DNA of 64,000 nucleotides from Xiphias gladius (Eukaryota > Chordata > Actinopteri > Istiophoriformes > Xiphiidae). Positions 61,333-64,000 of this stretch are shown here, piece after piece. The notes beneath the pieces are model-generated. The model saw nothing but the letters and a program-made list of their open reading frames with translations. It searched no databases and was not told where the DNA came from. The stretch's first letter is position 1. Each line of letters starts with the position of its first letter. Where the stretch lies: positions 9,079,501 through 9,143,500 of the forward strand of contig NC_053418.1 in assembly GCF_016859285.1 (NCBI RefSeq), in the 5' to 3' direction. Both the position numbers and the translations under genes were made by a program.

Positions 61333-62347
61333 TGACTAGACTACAGGCCCTAACAATTGTAAATATTATCAACTGATATTAGGTCATGATATAGGCCCAT
61401 TGGAACTGACGTACAGTACATGTTGGCTGATAAATAAAAAGAAACTGCAGTTCTGAAATGCCAAAGCTATTTATGGTAATTTAGAAATACCAAACAGTTT
61501 GTTCACCACAGACTACTGACAACTGTATTTTTCAACTGTAAATTTTACCGCTCACCATATATTTCGGACACAACCTTTTATTAACCAAACTGAAGGGATC
61601 CTTATCCTTATTCTGCTCGCTAATGTATATTTAATACTTCACAGGAAACAGAGGAAAAGGGTTTCCAAAGCGAATAAGTGATAACACAAAAAAAAAAAAA
61701 ACGTTATCACTGAAAAAAGGAGGGGAATTGTCAAATGCAGAAACAAGAGAAAATTTAATACGCTCTGTTTGTGCACAAATGCAGGCATGCAGTGGCATGA
61801 AGAACGCAGAAGTCTGGGATTGGCAGCTACTCTGGATTCCAATATGTTTCAAGCTAGGCGCTCTTCCTTAATCAGTAACCCCTATTTTCACTCTTTCCTG
61901 CATTTAACAGCCCCGCTCCTTTTTTTCCGAATAAAATGAATATTGTCCAACACATTCTTACTCTCAAAGGACGGCATCAGTGTCAGCCTCAAAATTCTAC
62001 AGTGCGAACCATTTTTAATTTTTATTTTAATTTAGTCCATTCTCAAGTGGTATGTGAGTGACACACATGGGTGAGAAATTAAAGGAAGAACCAACATAAA
62101 GTGTCTTAGTTAGGTGTTGGGCCATCACAAGCTGCCAGATCATCTTCAGGGTTCAAATCTTCTGTAGGTGCTCAATTGGTTGGGATCTGGTGATGTAGCA
62201 TATGATTTACATTATTTTCTTGCTTATCAAGTCCTTCCACTTGTGCCGTGTGAGGAAGCATCTGCATTTGTTATGTGTCTCTCTGTCAGTCTGGAAATGA
62301 TTAAAAAGCTTTTTTTCTTCTCTTGTGTCCGATAGTCGCTTTCCATC
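61333..62347. other. Probable gp1bb 3' region
   Basis: The right part is likely gp1bb 3' UTR; a minus-strand AATAAA at 62021-62026 lies about 320 bases past the stop. The rest shows A/T-rich sequence and no gene. Confidence 0.45.
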
Positions 62348-62971
62348 TCAGATGCTGCTGTCCTTCAAAGGTTTGAACTCGTTCTCTGTCAGACCCTCCC
62401 CGGCTGTTAGGCTCTCCTCTGTGGTTCTCCTCGCCTCTCTGGACAGCCTCTCAAACCTCTTCAGGAACAAGATGAGAGCCACCAGCAGAGCCGCCTGCAC
62501 CGCCACAAACACAAACAGACACACCTGTGAGGCCAAAGCCAGGTCACAGTACCAGTAGTGGCAGGAATCCAGGACCTCCGCCTCGGTTAAATACACCACC
62601 AGCCGCCCTCTCAAGGTGGGAGGGGAGCTGCAGTTGATGCCCAGGTGTGATGTTAGGCTGGCGGGCTGACGCAGCAGCCAGGCTCGCAGGTAGAGAATGC
62701 CACAGTCACACACCCAGGGGTTACCATGAAGGGAGACAGAGCGGAGCGAGGTCAAATCATCCAGGAGCCCATTAGGGAGGGTGGTCAGCAGGTTGCTGTG
62801 GAGACGGAGCCAGGTGGTCCCTTGAGGGAAACTGGTGGGCAGCGAGGAGGAGGTGAGAGACTTGCTGCTGCAATCCACCTGATCACCATGACAGGAGCAC
62901 AGGTTGGGGCATGCAGATGACCTTTGAGCTCCAAACAGGAAGAGTGCGCACAGGAACAGAAGCCCCTTCAT
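62348..62971 (-). CDS. gp1bb: Platelet glycoprotein Ib beta chain, 207 aa
   Basis: Type I membrane subunit of the GPIb-IX-V receptor by which thrombocytes bind von Willebrand factor. The coding sequence is one open exon from the ATG at 62969-62971. The frame extends three codons upstream to a TTG, but MKGLLFLCALFLFG from the ATG makes a good signal peptide, cleaved near residue 20. Next come the Cys-rich LRR N-cap (CPNLCSC, then VDCSS), one leucine-rich repeat (WLRLHSNLLTTLPNGLLDDL), the C-cap (NPWVCDCGILYLRAWL, then CHYWYCD), a membrane span (VCLFVFVAVQAALLVALILF) and a basic then acidic tail (KRFERLSREARR). This order and length equal human GP1BB. GP1BB is a 22q11.2 gene like mrpl40, C22orf39 and ufd1 here. 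Confidence 0.92.
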   Translation of the reverse strand: MKGLLFLCALFLFGAQRSSACPNLCSCHGDQVDCSSKSLTSSSLPTSFPQGTTWLRLHSNLLTTLPNGLLDDLTSLRSVSLHGNPWVCDCGILYLRAWLLRQPASLTSHLGINCSSPPTLRGRLVVYLTEAEVLDSCHYWYCDLALASQVCLFVFVAVQAALLVALILFLKRFERLSREARRTTEESLTAGEGLTENEFKPLKDSSI

Positions 62972-62984
62972 GGTTACCAATCAC

Positions 62985-64000
62985 TGGAAAAGACAGGAGA
63001 GGAGAGGAGGTTCATCTAAGTCACTTTAGATTAGTTGCACTGTGTGTGAGCAGCCACTGCTCTTTATATGTCTTGAGGGCTGAAATATTTGTTTTTGGCA
63101 GATACCGTAATAAGGTGTAGGCACGCTAACATCACAGAAACTACTACTACATTTACTGTCTGGCTCTTCACTGCACAGCATCGATTTAATTCCTCAACAA
63201 AAAAATCATTCAGCTGTTACTGGAAGGAATATGCGAGCTTAACCTCACGTTACAGTTTGTAAAAACATATCCACAATTTGCAAAAAACACAAACCCTTTT
63301 ACTGCAAACTGACGACTGGCATGCAAGTAAAAATAAATATGGCAAAGCTTACTACTGGACCTTCTTTTCCCTAAACACTGATGAATTACATGATGATACC
63401 CATTATTTAATTATCTTTGTGGAGATTAATAAAATCTTATCTGGTTTCCAAGAGCTGTTTGGATCTAAAATTACGGGAAAATAGAAATTAATGCAATTCA
63501 ACAAGAGTCATGTTTTTAATTTTATGTCAGAGAGGTATTGAAAAGCTCTGTGGTATGTTGTAAGGCTGTACTTTGTAGTATTGTGGTAGTTGACTGTTAT
63601 TACAGGTCTATAAGGGCATTGGACTGTGCAGATTTTTAAATTGTTCTGGTCACTCTGTGTACAGTGCATTGTAAAATGTACAACCACGGTGCCTTCCTTG
63701 TATGTGACTATACACTGGGAAATTCGTCTTAAATTAATATATTATTCGTGCCAACTTTCATACAGATTTTATAAAAAAATAAATATGTGATACTACATGT
63801 AATGTACTACTGAATGAACTAAAACTGGTATATTGTTTACCACTAGTTTAGTACCAAACACTTTCACAAAACATAGTATTATCAAACCATTATGTGTTCA
63901 CATAACAAAAAAGACTATAATTAATAATTTTTCCATTTTAAAACATATAAAAGGCTTTTGGATGTTTTGTTAGAGCAGTGACTGACAGACTGACAGCAAA
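62985..64000. other. Upstream flank of gp1bb
   Basis: Probably gp1bb promoter or 5' UTR at its left end. The remainder is AT-rich. The short open frames here lack recognisable similarity, and I see no gene or named repeat. Confidence 0.5.

Noticed and set aside
62135-62165. Possible tRNA T-arm (GGGTTCAAATC)
   Set aside because: No matching acceptor stem, D-arm or anticodon arm at the required spacing on either strand.
62972-62980. Upstream start of gp1bb giving MVTMKG
   Set aside because: The codon read as the first Met is TTG on the minus strand; the first real ATG is at 62969-62971 and gives a proper signal peptide.

Overview
The window is nuclear DNA of a ray-finned fish, most likely a spiny-rayed (percomorph-type) teleost. 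Its genes are split by short GT-AG introns. Their proteins are near-identical to vertebrate orthologues. Introns and spacers carry repeat families that I recognise from many teleost genomes. There are no bacterial, viral or organellar genes and no CRISPR array, and I found no tRNA or rRNA gene.

Layout, left to right: vdac3 (-, 389-3947, with a 5' UTR exon near 8.7 kb); enkd1 (+, 11121-13382); polb (+, 14065-18489); dynll1 (+, 21267-22603); rpl6 (-, 23416-26806); acaa2 (-, 29268-34378); mrpl40 (+, 34860-37765); a C22orf39/PANTS-like twin-CX9C gene (-, 38859-40820); ufd1 (-, 41952-46999); dhx37 (-, 48496-59852); gp1bb (-, 62348-62971). I rebuilt each coding sequence exon by exon from splice sites and reading phase. 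For every gene the exon lengths sum to a whole number of codons, and the protein lengths agree with the families: VDAC3 283 aa, ENKD1 359, POLB 336, DYNLL1 89, RPL6 258, ACAA2 396, MRPL40 203, PANTS-like 109, UFD1 310, DHX37 1166, GP1BB 207.

The genes are not an operon and share no pathway. Several are mitochondrial (vdac3, acaa2, mrpl40, perhaps the CX9C protein), two serve ribosomes (rpl6, dhx37), and the rest act in DNA repair, dynein, ubiquitin extraction and platelet adhesion. From memory of the human map, the order mixes blocks from 8p11 (VDAC3, POLB), 16q22 (ENKD1), 12q24 (DYNLL1, RPL6, DHX37), 18q21 (ACAA2) and 22q11.2 (MRPL40, C22orf39, UFD1, GP1BB). acaa2 and mrpl40 are head to head across about 480 bp. 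dynll1/rpl6 and mrpl40/C22orf39-like are tail to tail.

I found no new multi-gene system. The items most worth a second look are: two GC-AG introns in dhx37; nested transposable elements in acaa2 and upstream of ufd1 exon 2; three copies of one palindromic element in three genes; a candidate in-frame alternative first exon of vdac3; a candidate truncating exon in polb; a (CA)n tract sitting between branch point and acceptor in enkd1; and a short twin-CX9C gene easily missed by ORF finding.
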